DNA of 64,000 nucleotides from Hymenobacter sediminis (lineage in GTDB: Bacteria > Bacteroidota > Bacteroidia > Cytophagales > Hymenobacteraceae): NCBI RefSeq assembly GCF_003231285.1, contig NZ_QKNS01000003.1:496001-560000 (forward strand). Direction: 5' to 3'. Below the pieces are notes generated by a model. It was not told the DNA's origin and made no database searches. It was given only the letters and a program-made list of their open reading frames with translations. This document shows, in pieces, positions 54,451 through 62,917 of this stretch (the first letter of the stretch is position 1; every line of letters starts with the position of its first letter). A program made the translations under genes and the position numbers.

Positions 54451-55851
54451 CTAGCGCACCCGGTACCCGCGCGTGGCATAAAACAGCAGGTAGGCGTAGC
54501 ACAGCGCCGGAATAATGAAAGCAACACGCAAGCCGCCGCCATTGGTAGCCAACCAGCCCATAAGAGGCGGAATAATGGCTCCGCCTACAATTGCCATAAT
54601 CAGGTAAGAGGAGCCCTGTTTTGTGAATTTGCCCAGGCCTGTAATAGCCAGCGGAAATACCACGGGCCAAATAATAGAGTTGCAAAGGCCGCAGAGCACT
54701 ACCAGCCACAGGGCGGTTTCGCCGTGGTTGAGCAAGGAAGCTACTACGAACAAAGTGCCCGCCGCGCAAACTCCCACCAGCAGCTTGCGCGCATCAAATC
54801 GGGTTAGGAGCGGAATCCCGATAATGCGACCTATCATCAGCCCAAACCAGTACGAGGACACCAATACCGCGCCCACAGCCTTGGTAAAGCCGCTGCTAGT
54901 GTCGATGGGGTCAGGGGTGTTGCCGAACAAGGCAGCGGCCCAGTTAGTGGCTACACTCAGGCCGCGCACCAACTCCTGGGTGAAGCCGCTGAGCTGGCTG
55001 ATGTTCTGGCTTTCTCCGTAGCGTATCAGGAAGGAGCCCAGGCCCACTTCCACGCCTACGTAAGTGAAAATAGCCACCACGCCCAGCGCTAGGTGACGAA
55101 AATCGAGGGCTGAGCGGCGGCCGGTTTCAGCGGCAGCCTGGGCAGCTGCAGTTTCTTCATCGGCCGGAATACTTTCAACCTCTGGCAGCCGCACCAGGAA
55201 AAACAGGGCCGCTAACACCGCCAAAAAGATAGCTAGCCCAAGGTACAGAGGCTTGACGAGGGTAGCCTCCTGGGTGAGACGCTGCTCAAGGGGCAGTTGG
55301 GCCAGTTGGGCCTTGAGAACGGCCGAGCCGCCGAACAGAATAAGCCCTCCAATAAGGGGCGAAATAGTGCCGCCTAAGCCGTTGGCTACCCCCACAATGC
55401 TCACCCGGCTCGCTGCTGTGCGTGCTGGCCCTAACACCGACACGTAGGGATTGGCCGCCACCTGCAGCAGCGTGATACCAGCGCCCAGCAAGCTCAAAGC
55501 CAGCAGAAACAAGGCAAATGTGCGCGAGTTGGCTGCCGGCACAAACAACAAAGCCCCAACCCCCATAATCAGCAGGCCCAGCACGATACCACGCTGGAAC
55601 CCCAACTTCTCGAGCAGCCGCCCAGCCGGTAGCGACATCAGGAAATATGCTCCAAAAAACGCCGACTGCACTGCCGACGACTGCAAGTCTGTGAGCTGAC
55701 ACACATCCTTAAGGTAGGGCATCAGCACGTCATTGAAGTTCGTGACGGCCCCGAACAGGAAGAACAAGGTAGTCATCAGCACCATGGGCCCTGCGTAGGA
55801 GCGGTTGGTGCTGGCCGTGGGGGTAGGAGAGGACGTGATGGGAGCGGCCAT
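54451..55851 (-). CDS. sugar:H+ symporter, MFS (FucP/GluP type)
   Basis: This 466-residue protein has 12 predicted membrane helices and motifs of the fucose/glucose/galactose permease branch: LFGAVTNFNDVLMPYLKDV (near 35), FFGAYFLMSLPAGRLLEKLG (near 65) and LLQVAANPYVSVLGP (near 128). It brings a hexose into the cell with protons; which sugar cannot be told. The insertion after helix 6 contains an acidic stretch (PEVESIPADEETAAAQ). It is divergent from the THUMP methyltransferase gene. Confidence 0.9.
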   Translation of the reverse strand: MAAPITSSPTPTASTNRSYAGPMVLMTTLFFLFGAVTNFNDVLMPYLKDVCQLTDLQSSAVQSAFFGAYFLMSLPAGRLLEKLGFQRGIVLGLLIMGVGALLFVPAANSRTFALFLLALSLLGAGITLLQVAANPYVSVLGPARTAASRVSIVGVANGLGGTISPLIGGLILFGGSAVLKAQLAQLPLEQRLTQEATLVKPLYLGLAIFLAVLAALFFLVRLPEVESIPADEETAAAQAAAETGRRSALDFRHLALGVVAIFTYVGVEVGLGSFLIRYGESQNISQLSGFTQELVRGLSVATNWAAALFGNTPDPIDTSSGFTKAVGAVLVSSYWFGLMIGRIIGIPLLTRFDARKLLVGVCAAGTLFVVASLLNHGETALWLVVLCGLCNSIIWPVVFPLAITGLGKFTKQGSSYLIMAIVGGAIIPPLMGWLATNGGGLRVAFIIPALCYAYLLFYATRGYRVR

Positions 55852-55996
55852 GCAGAGGCGGAGTGAATAGAGGGAAGATAGGCTTAAATATAGACGCTCC
55901 TCGGAATTTTAGCCGTGCTGTATTAAAGCAAATAGGCACGCACCAACCAATATTCCCGACCTTTGCTGCTTTCTTTCGCTTCTCACTACCCCCTTT

Positions 55997-57190
55997 ATGG
56001 CCGCTAACCGCCGTTCCGCACCGTTTTACATGACCGCCACCACTCAGTTTGGGCTGGAAGAAGTATTGGCTGAAGAACTGCGCCAGTTGGGGGCCAAAAT
56101 TGAAAAAGTTGGACAGCGGGCTGTGGAGTTCGTCGGCGATACGCAACTGCTCTATGAGGCCTGTCTGTGGTGCCGCACGGCCATGCGCATCCTGCGGCCC
56201 TTCGCTGGTTTTTACGCCCGCGACGAAAAGGCGCTATACCGCGAAGTAGGCCGCATCGACTGGCAGCGCTTCATTCACCCCGACCAAACGTTTGCCATTA
56301 CGGCCGTTGTCAATAAATCCACGTTTGAGCATTCGCTGTTCGTGGCCCAGCTCACCAAGGACGCCATTGTGGACCAGTTCCGTAACCGCCTGGGCCGCCG
56401 CCCCAGCGTGGACGTGAAAAACCCCGAGATCCGGCTGCACCTGCACATGATTGAAAACGAGGTAACGCTCAGCCTCGATGCCTCGGGCGAATCGTTGCAT
56501 AAGCGTGGCTACCGGCAGCAAACCAACGTGGCCCCGCTCAATGAGGCCTTGGCCGCCGGGCTGTTGCTGCTGGCTGGTTGGGATGGCAAGAAAACGCTCA
56601 TCGACCCAATGTGTGGCTCCGGAACCCTGCTCACTGAGGCCGCCATGATTGCCCAGCGCATTGCCCCGGGCCTTTACCACCAGGGCAAGTTTGGCTTTGA
56701 AAACTGGGCTGATTTCGACGCGGCCCTTTGGGAATCGGTGCAGCTGGACGCCCGACAGGCCCGCTTGGAAGAGCCCCAGGCCTACCTCGCCGGCTCCGAT
56801 TTGTCGCGCGAGTACATTGAACTGGCCCGCCAGAACGTAGCTGCCGCTGACTTGGAGGATTTTATCCGGCTGGGTGTACGCGACGTGAAAGAAGCCAAAG
56901 CCCCCGCCAAGGAGGAGCCCGGCATCGTCATCATGAACCCACCCTACGGGGAACGGATTGGGGAAGAGGCCGAAATGGACGCCCTCTACAAAACCATCGG
57001 CGATACGCTCAAAAGCGGCTTTCAGGGCTACGATGCCTACGTGTTTACTGGCAACCTGGAAGCTGCCAAGCGCATCGGCCTGAAAACCTCCCGCCGCATT
57101 CCGCTCTACAACGGCCCCATCGACTGCCGCCTGCTTAAGTACGAGCTCTACCAGGGCACCCGCAAGGTTTCGCGCCCCGAGCAGGGGTAG
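55997..57190 (+). CDS. THUMP-domain class I RNA methyltransferase (RlmL N-terminal type)
   Basis: This 397-residue protein has an N-terminal ferredoxin-like/THUMP region (about 14-150; LEEVLAEELRQLGAKIEKV and VDVKNPEIRLHLHMIENEVTLSLD) and a Rossmann methyltransferase with DPMCGSGTLLTEAAMIAQRIAPG (near 200-222) and the catalytic MNPPYGERIG (near 313). It matches the RlmL/YcbY N-terminal type, which makes m2G in 23S rRNA, but lacks the C-terminal RlmK-like half. Cytoplasmic. The exact site is inferred. Confidence 0.9.
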   Translation: MAANRRSAPFYMTATTQFGLEEVLAEELRQLGAKIEKVGQRAVEFVGDTQLLYEACLWCRTAMRILRPFAGFYARDEKALYREVGRIDWQRFIHPDQTFAITAVVNKSTFEHSLFVAQLTKDAIVDQFRNRLGRRPSVDVKNPEIRLHLHMIENEVTLSLDASGESLHKRGYRQQTNVAPLNEALAAGLLLLAGWDGKKTLIDPMCGSGTLLTEAAMIAQRIAPGLYHQGKFGFENWADFDAALWESVQLDARQARLEEPQAYLAGSDLSREYIELARQNVAAADLEDFIRLGVRDVKEAKAPAKEEPGIVIMNPPYGERIGEEAEMDALYKTIGDTLKSGFQGYDAYVFTGNLEAAKRIGLKTSRRIPLYNGPIDCRLLKYELYQGTRKVSRPEQG

Positions 57191-57268
57191 GGAAGCGGGC
57201 CCGCTTGCCATTTGTTGGGGGTAGGAGCATCAAGGCCCTAAGGAAAGCTACGGTCAGCGTCGGATTCC

Positions 57269-57276
57269 TATCTTTC
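57269..57276 (+). promoter_or_regulatory. -7 like element TATCTTTC before the hypothetical gene
   Basis: TATCTTTC, one mismatch from TAnnTTTG, lies about 30 bases before the ATG pair at 57308/57311. Confidence 0.35.
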
Positions 57277-57307
57277 GCCGGTGCTCGTACCAGGCGCCAC
57301 TCTGCCA

Positions 57308-57919
57308 ATGATGAACGTATTGTACATAGTAGGAGGGGTAGCCGTGGCGGTTATCGGCGGCATTTTCTTTGTGTTTACGCTGGGCCAGCGTTCAGCTTCC
57401 TACGAGTTGCGGCTTACCCTGCGCGACGCAGCCGGCCATGTTCTACCTCACCAACGGGTTCAGGTCTGGCACCGGGGTAGCACGCCGCTTGAATTCCAGA
57501 CGGATGACGCCGGCCAGCTGCGACTAGCTCAGAGCCAATCTTTTGGAGCCAGCATCCTGGGGCCGCGCCGGCCCGGGGCATTTACCGTTGGACTGGCCTT
57601 CCCCGGTATATCCCCCTTATTCTATCAGTTCCCCGTAGAGCGGTCGGGCCCCGTAACGTATCAGGTATTCAATACTTACTACGACTACACATACACCACT
57701 TGGGTAGGCGATTTTGACGCCGTGCAGTGTGTGCGCCATCAGTTCAAAGAAAATACGGGGCAGCTGCGGGAAGCGGTGGCACCTACGGGTGGGCTGGTGC
57801 AGCGCTGGCAAGCCGCTGCCGAGCTGGCCCACGTAGGCAAGCAGCAAAACGTGCATGCCTACGTCCTTGGCCTGTCGTTGCAACTCAGTGGGGTAGAAGC
57901 GCCTGGGGCGGCGCGGTAA
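57308..57919 (+). CDS. membrane-anchored protein of unknown function
   Basis: I do not recognise this 203-residue protein. It has one N-terminal membrane anchor (NVLYIVGGVAVAVIGGIFFVFTL) and then a soluble domain that begins like a small beta-sandwich with a hydrophilic loop (YELRLTLRDAAGHVLPHQRVQVWHRG in outline), possibly carboxypeptidase-regulatory-like. The domain would face the periplasm. There are two adjacent ATG codons (57308, 57311); either is possible. It is convergent with the copper-binding protein gene. Confidence 0.65.
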   Translation: MMNVLYIVGGVAVAVIGGIFFVFTLGQRSASYELRLTLRDAAGHVLPHQRVQVWHRGSTPLEFQTDDAGQLRLAQSQSFGASILGPRRPGAFTVGLAFPGISPLFYQFPVERSGPVTYQVFNTYYDYTYTTWVGDFDAVQCVRHQFKENTGQLREAVAPTGGLVQRWQAAAELAHVGKQQNVHAYVLGLSLQLSGVEAPGAAR

Positions 57920-57963
57920 CGCCCGAGAACAGCTCGTCGTGCTAGTGGCTGGAGTGCTTGCTC

Positions 57964-58308
57964 CTACCCCTGGTACTGGCGGCAAGCCTCGGCACAGGCC
58001 CGGCAGGCCGCCGCGCATTGCTGGCAGTGGTCATGCTCATGGTGGCCGCATTCTTCGGCGCACTTCTGACAGATTTCAATGCACTCTTTGAGGACGTGTC
58101 GGGCGTGGTCGGAGCCGCGGGCTATGAAGGCGGCCGTGAGGCGGCAGATATCGGCACAGTCCCGGTCGAGGCGAATGCAGGGAACCATCATCTGCACGTT
58201 TTCTTCGTGCAGGCAGGCATCGGCACATAGCTCGCAGGCTACAACGCAGCGGCTGAGGGCGTCGAGCACGGCTTGATTTTGGGAGAGGGAGGCAGCGGAG
58301 GTGGTCAT
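57964..58308 (-). CDS. four-helix-bundle copper-binding protein (Csp-like)
   Basis: This 114-residue protein has 16 cysteines spaced along amphipathic helices, as in CVVACELCADAC, CIEICQKCAEEC and CQQCAAACRACAEAC, with a HHEHDH stretch between them. This is the pattern of the DUF326/Csp copper-storage family, which binds many Cu(I) ions inside a four-helix bundle. No signal peptide is seen, so a cytosolic store is likely. No copper sensor or pump is next to it. The copper role is known for the family but not shown here. Confidence 0.88.
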   Translation of the reverse strand: MTTSAASLSQNQAVLDALSRCVVACELCADACLHEENVQMMVPCIRLDRDCADICRLTAAFIARGSDHARHVLKECIEICQKCAEECGHHEHDHCQQCAAACRACAEACRQYQG

Positions 58309-58454
58309 AAGCGGTAAGCCTTTAAAAGTGAAGAATACTGCTTTGGTAAACGGAATACTTGGGGCTGGTGGTCGTTCAGGATTGTGCCCGACGAGTGCAC
58401 CATTTCCGCCTCCGCCCGGTTATATTCACTCTTTCTCCCCGCCGCGTTTCGCCG

Positions 58455-58462
58455 TATCTTTA
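58455..58462 (+). promoter_or_regulatory. -7 element TATCTTTA touching the recQ start
   Basis: TATCTTTA ends four bases before the recQ ATG at 58467. With the usual distance to the transcription start, the mRNA would begin at or next to the start codon. Confidence 0.5.
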
Positions 58463-58466
58463 CCCC

Positions 58467-60740
58467 ATGTTATTTGCTGCTGAACAACTCGCTCCTACCC
58501 TCGATTCTGCCCGTCGCGTCCTGAAGAAATACTACGGCTACGACACCTTCCGGCCTATGCAGGAAGACATTATCGGCAATATTCTGGGTGGGCAGGATAC
58601 CGTGGTGCTTATGCCTACGGGAGGCGGCAAAAGCATCTGCTTCCAGGTGCCGGCCGTGGTGCAGGAGGGCGTGTGCGTGGTAGTGTCGCCGCTGATTGCT
58701 CTGATGAAAGACCAGGTGGAAGCCCTGAAAGCCAACGGTATTTCGGCCGCTTACATCAACAGCAGCGTGGGCCAGAGCGAACAGAACAACATTGCCGCCG
58801 ACTGCCTCAACGGCTACCTTAAACTACTTTATGTAAGCCCCGAGAAACTGCTCTCTGAAGGGTTCCTGACGTTTCTGCGGCGCATGCGCATCAGCATGTT
58901 CGCCATTGACGAGGCTCACTGCATCAGCTCCTGGGGGCACGACTTCCGGCCTGAGTATACCCAGCTGCGGGTGCTGCGCGAGCAGTTTCCGCAAGTGCCC
59001 ATCATTGCCCTGACGGCCACCGCCGACCGCCTTACCCAGCGCGACATCCAGCAGCAGCTGCGCCTAAACGAGCCGCGGGTGTTTCTTTCCAGCTTCGACA
59101 GGCCCAACCTCAACCTGATTGTGCGGCCGGGGCAGGATAGGGTAGGCGGTATTTTGGAGTTTTTGGAGCGCCACCCCGGCGAGGCCGGCATTATCTACTG
59201 CCTTTCGCGCAAGCAGTGCGAAACCCTGGCCCAGAAAATTCAGGCCAAAGGCATTAAGGCGGGCTTCTACCACGCCGGCATGACGCCCAACCAGCGCGGC
59301 GCTGTGCAGGAAGCCTTCCTGAAAGATGATCTGCAGGTAATTGTGGCCACCATAGCCTTCGGCATGGGCATCGACAAGAGCAACGTGCGGTGGGTAATCC
59401 ACTACAACTTGCCCAAGAACATTGAGGGGTACTACCAGGAAATTGGCCGCGCCGGCCGCGACGGTGCTCCGGCTACGGCCGTGCTGTTCTATTCCTTTGG
59501 GGACGTGATGAGCCTGCGCGATATGCTCACCAAGGAAAACCCCAACCTCACCCAGCTTAACCTCACCAAGCTGGAGCGCATGCAGCAATTCGCGGAAGCG
59601 GCCAGCTGCCGCCGCAAAATCCTGCTCAACTACTTCGGCGAAACCCTGGCCAAGGACTGCGGTAACTGCGACATCTGCCGGAATCCGCCTACCACCTTTG
59701 ATGGCACCGAGCTGGCCCAGAAGGCCTTGTCGGCAGTGGTGCGGGGTAGGGAAAGGCTCAGCATCAACCTGCTGATTGACGTGCTGCGCGGTATGCGCAA
59801 CCAGGCCGTGCTCAGCCAGGGCCTCGACCAGATCAAAACCTACGGAGCCGGCCGCGACCTGGCCTACCTCGACTGGTATAGTTACATCCATCAGATGCTG
59901 AATGATGGCTTGGTGTACATTGCCTATGAGGAAGGCTACGCGCTGAAGATTACGCCGTTGGGGCGGGAAGTGCTGCAGGGCCAGCGTGCCGTGCCCATGA
60001 AGAAATTCCAGGCCGCCGAGAAAGCTGAAAAAGCACCGAAAGGCCGGAAAGCGGCAGCTGCCAAAGCTGCCCCGGTTTCCCGTGAGGCCCAGCTGTTCGA
60101 GGCCCTGCGCACCCTGCGCAAGCGCATCGCCGACGAGCAGGGCGTACCGCCCTACGTTATCTTCACCGACAGCACCCTGCAGGAAATGGCCGAGGAGCGC
60201 CCGGTGAACCGTACGGCTATGCTCTCCATTTCGGGGGTAGGTATGAAGAAGTTCGAAACCTACGGCGAGGCCTTTATTAGGGAGGTGCTGGCACACGGCG
60301 GTAACCCCGCTGCCCAGGCCGAACTGAGTGATGACGAGCTACCCCTGAATCTTGACCCCGACGACTTCAGCGACGCCCGCGCTCCGCGTAAGCGGGAACC
60401 AAAAGCTGCTCGTGAGAACAGTGGCACGGAGGTCAACGGCACCATGGAAACCACCCACCAGCTCCACCGCATGGGCCTGAGTGTGGAGGCCATTGCCCAG
60501 CGCCGCGACCTAGCCATCTCCACCGTGCAAACGCACCTGACTACCTGCTATGGCAAGGGAATGGAGCTGCGCATGGAGGAATTTCTGAAGCCAGAAGAAC
60601 TAGCCGAAATCCAGACGGCTCAGGCTCAGCTAGGGGGTAGCCCCATGCTCCGCGACCTGTTCGACCACCTGCGCGAGAAGTACGACTACTTCCGGCTCCG
60701 GCTGGGCCTGATGTACCTGAAGAAGCTGCGCGGGGAGTAG
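58467..60740 (+). CDS. recQ: RecQ family ATP-dependent DNA helicase
   Basis: This 757-residue 3'-5' helicase has Walker A TGGGKS (near 51), DEAHC (near 149), the aromatic-rich loop ISSWGHDFRPEY, motif VI QEIGRAGRDG (near 325), a zinc site (C in AASCRRKIL, then CGNCDIC), an RQC winged helix, an HRDC domain (about 540-620) and a C-terminal helix-turn-helix extension (THQLHRMGLSVEAIAQ near 660). It unwinds DNA in recombination and fork repair. The frame is open 36 codons further upstream from a TTG, but the ATG at 58467 fits the family N-terminus and the promoter position. Confidence 0.95.
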   Translation: MLFAAEQLAPTLDSARRVLKKYYGYDTFRPMQEDIIGNILGGQDTVVLMPTGGGKSICFQVPAVVQEGVCVVVSPLIALMKDQVEALKANGISAAYINSSVGQSEQNNIAADCLNGYLKLLYVSPEKLLSEGFLTFLRRMRISMFAIDEAHCISSWGHDFRPEYTQLRVLREQFPQVPIIALTATADRLTQRDIQQQLRLNEPRVFLSSFDRPNLNLIVRPGQDRVGGILEFLERHPGEAGIIYCLSRKQCETLAQKIQAKGIKAGFYHAGMTPNQRGAVQEAFLKDDLQVIVATIAFGMGIDKSNVRWVIHYNLPKNIEGYYQEIGRAGRDGAPATAVLFYSFGDVMSLRDMLTKENPNLTQLNLTKLERMQQFAEAASCRRKILLNYFGETLAKDCGNCDICRNPPTTFDGTELAQKALSAVVRGRERLSINLLIDVLRGMRNQAVLSQGLDQIKTYGAGRDLAYLDWYSYIHQMLNDGLVYIAYEEGYALKITPLGREVLQGQRAVPMKKFQAAEKAEKAPKGRKAAAAKAAPVSREAQLFEALRTLRKRIADEQGVPPYVIFTDSTLQEMAEERPVNRTAMLSISGVGMKKFETYGEAFIREVLAHGGNPAAQAELSDDELPLNLDPDDFSDARAPRKREPKAARENSGTEVNGTMETTHQLHRMGLSVEAIAQRRDLAISTVQTHLTTCYGKGMELRMEEFLKPEELAEIQTAQAQLGGSPMLRDLFDHLREKYDYFRLRLGLMYLKKLRGE

Positions 60741-60770
60741 GCTGAGAGGCCTTGCCTGTCACGTTGAAAC

Positions 60771-60807
60771 TAGCCACTATCTGATGCATACCAGCAGATA
60801 GTGGCTA
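60771..60807 (+). terminator. recQ terminator
   Basis: TAGCCACTATCTG (60771-60783) and its exact complement (60795-60807) around an 11-base loop, followed by ATTTCTTTT. Confidence 0.8.
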
Positions 60808-61047
60808 ATTTCTTTTGCGGCTAACGGCTGTCTAACTAAACTAGCTGCCAAACGAGTAACTGTTGGTAACAGGTGAAATATTGATTACTAATGCCCTACA
60901 ACCATGCTATAGCTGGCATGCAGGGTAAATATGTTAAGCAGAAGGCTTGGTGGCGTCAAGCATAACGTTCTGCTCCGGCAAACACCTGCCAAATTTTTTT
61001 AGTAAAAATTTCAGCTAATTGAATTAGTATTCGCGTAGTACGGTTTG

Positions 61048-61055
61048 TACCTTCG
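61048..61055 (+). promoter_or_regulatory. -7 element TACCTTCG of the XRE-S24 gene
   Basis: TACCTTCG lies 53 bases before the ATG at 61109. A TTG is 26 bases upstream, longer than the usual spacer. Confidence 0.4.
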
Positions 61056-61108
61056 TGAGCCGGTACTTGCTTTGCCGATGCAGCCATTACTCCCGGCTTC
61101 CCTGCGTT

Positions 61109-61918
61109 ATGATTAACACCAACCTCAAATTCTGGCGGCGCGAACTGAGCCTCACGCAGGCGCAGATGGCCGAAAAATTAGGCATCAAACGCTCCTTGGT
61201 GGGCGCTTACGAAGAAGGCCGGGCTGAGCCTAAGCTGGCTACGCTGGTGAACATGGCCCGCCTGTTCGGTATTTCCCTGGATGCCCTGGTCACCACCGAC
61301 TTTAGCAAAAAGAAGAACGCCAAGGCTGCGCTTCAGCTGCAGGCCCAGGCAGCCGCTACCCCCGATGCCGGTGCTAACCGTTCTAACGGTAACCTGCGCA
61401 TTCTGGCCCTGACGGTTGATAAAGAGCAGAACGAAAACATTGAGCTGGTGCCCCAAAAGGCCGCCGCCGGCTACCTCAACGGCTACGCCGACCCGGAGTA
61501 CCTCGAAGAGCTGCCTAAATTCCGCCTGCCCATGCTGGGCAACACCGGCACCTACCGCGCCTTCGAAATTGCCGGCGACTCCATGCTGCCTATTGCCAGC
61601 GGTACCGTCATCGTGGGTCGTTATGTTGACGACTGGATGAGCATTAAGGATGGTACACCCTGCATTGTGGTGAGCTCCAAGGAAGGCATTGTGTTCAAGC
61701 GCGTGTTCAACCGTCTCAAAGATGCCGCCATGTTGGCTCTGCACTCCGATAACCCGCTGTATCAGCCTTATCAGATTGATGTAGAGGATGTGGTGGAAAT
61801 CTGGGAAGCCAAAGCCTATATCAGCAGCACCTTCCCCATTGCTGACCTTTCACTGAACCGTTTGGCCAGCATCGTGCTGGATCTGCAGCAGCAGGTAAGC
61901 ACCATGAAAAAAGTATAA
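61109..61918 (+). CDS. XRE-type HTH regulator with S24 (LexA-like) peptidase domain
   Basis: This 269-residue protein has an N-terminal XRE helix-turn-helix (5-65; LSLTQAQMAEKLGIKRSLVGAYEEGRAEP in outline), an Ala/Gln-rich linker, and a C-terminal S24 domain with the serine in AGDSMLPI (near 157) and the lysine in GIVFKRVF (near 194), the dyad needed for self-cleavage. A possible cleavage bond (DAGANR) is in the linker. It could control stress or DNA-damage genes; in Bacteroidota such proteins are often called LexA-family regulators. It ends in a short coiled tail. Target genes are unknown. Confidence 0.88.
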   Translation: MINTNLKFWRRELSLTQAQMAEKLGIKRSLVGAYEEGRAEPKLATLVNMARLFGISLDALVTTDFSKKKNAKAALQLQAQAAATPDAGANRSNGNLRILALTVDKEQNENIELVPQKAAAGYLNGYADPEYLEELPKFRLPMLGNTGTYRAFEIAGDSMLPIASGTVIVGRYVDDWMSIKDGTPCIVVSSKEGIVFKRVFNRLKDAAMLALHSDNPLYQPYQIDVEDVVEIWEAKAYISSTFPIADLSLNRLASIVLDLQQQVSTMKKV

Positions 61919-61939
61919 CAAGCAACGTTGCTTGAGTTG

Positions 61940-61977
61940 AAACCGCCCGCCTGACCGAAGTGTCAGGCGGGCGGTTT
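61940..61977 (+). terminator. terminator of the XRE-S24 gene
   Basis: AAACCGCCCGCCTGAC (61940-61955) and its exact complement (61962-61977) with a 6-base loop. Confidence 0.85.
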
Positions 61978-62112
61978 GCGTTTGGAGCAACAGGAAATAG
62001 GGATTAAAGCCAGGGGCGGGGGTAGGGGGTATCTATTCGCTAGGAATTAGCGTTTAACTATCCGTACCTGCTCCGCGTAAGCGCAACGACCCCTCAACGA
62101 AGACTCCTCCCA

Positions 62113-62832
62113 ATGATCAAAATTATTCCTGCTACCGACCGTCACCACGCCGCTCCCGTCAACTGGCTCAGCAGCTACTTCCTTTTCAGCTTCGCCGACT
62201 ATTACGACTCGCAGAACCTGCAATTTGGTCCTCTGCGCGTGTTTAACGACGATACCATTCAGGGCAACGCGGGCTTTCCTCAGCATCCGCACTCCGAAAT
62301 GGAGATTATCACCCTGGTGCTGGATGGGGAGTTGACCCACGCCGATACGATGGGCAACCGCGCTACCATTAAAAAAGGCGAGGTACAGCGCATGACGGCC
62401 GGTACGGGATTGGCCCACTCCGAGCAAAATGCTACCGATAAGCCCGCGCACATTTACCAGCTGTGGTTTCTGCCCAACCAAAAAGGGTTGTCGCCGAGCT
62501 ATGAGCAGAAGGATATCGATTTCCTAGACAAGAAAAACGAGCTGGTGCCGCTGGTTTCAGGCCAGAAAGTGCTGGAAGATGTGGTGTACATGAACTCCAA
62601 CACCACGGTGTATTGGTGCAACCTGGCCCAGGATAAAACGGTTACGTTCAAGACTTTCCCCATTCGTAACACCTTTATCTACGTGAAGGAGGGTAGCCTT
62701 TACATCAACGGCGTTGATATTGGCCCCAACGACCAGGTTCGCTCCGCCGACGAAAACGTGCTGGAAATCAGAGCCTCGCGCGATGCACAGTTTATTTTAA
62801 TTGATTTACCAGGCAGCGAAGCGAACTATTAA
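62113..62832 (+). CDS. pirin family protein
   Basis: This 239-residue double cupin has the pirin metal site: FPQHPHSEMEIITLVLDG (near 56-73) with two histidines, and the histidine and glutamate in GTGLAHSEQN (near 97-106). Some relatives (YhaK/YhhW type) oxidise quercetin, and others act as regulators. The enzyme activity here is not known. It is cytoplasmic and monocistronic, with a 16-base-pair hairpin after it. Confidence 0.9.
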   Translation: MIKIIPATDRHHAAPVNWLSSYFLFSFADYYDSQNLQFGPLRVFNDDTIQGNAGFPQHPHSEMEIITLVLDGELTHADTMGNRATIKKGEVQRMTAGTGLAHSEQNATDKPAHIYQLWFLPNQKGLSPSYEQKDIDFLDKKNELVPLVSGQKVLEDVVYMNSNTTVYWCNLAQDKTVTFKTFPIRNTFIYVKEGSLYINGVDIGPNDQVRSADENVLEIRASRDAQFILIDLPGSEANY

Positions 62833-62853
62833 GCTCGACAGTAGTTGCCTTTT

Positions 62854-62890
62854 AGCGGGCCGGCAGTTAGCTTGTAACTGCCGGCCCGCT
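62854..62890 (+). terminator. hairpin after the pirin gene
   Basis: AGCGGGCCGGCAGTTA (62854-62869) and its exact complement (62875-62890) with a 5-base loop. It lies only 28 bases before the GAF gene start. Confidence 0.8.
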
Positions 62891-62917
62891 ATTTACTTCC
62901 TGCGCCCTAGCTGCTGT

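Larger units (their letters stand above)
60741..61108. other. 368-base intergenic region with terminator and regulator promoter
   Basis: It holds the recQ terminator at 60771-60807 and an AT-rich upstream region for the XRE-S24 gene. Near 61000-61027 there are two TTAGTA direct repeats and a near-palindrome AATTTCA-n6-TGAATT, which could be the regulator's own operator. I see no gene here. Confidence 0.5.

Noticed and set aside
56234..57211. 325-residue minus-strand frame over the THUMP methyltransferase
   Set aside because: The plus-strand gene has full THUMP and NPPY motifs, so this frame is a shadow.
59064..60296. 410-residue open frame antisense to recQ
   Set aside because: Long only because of GC-rich codon bias of recQ; no motif, no start context.
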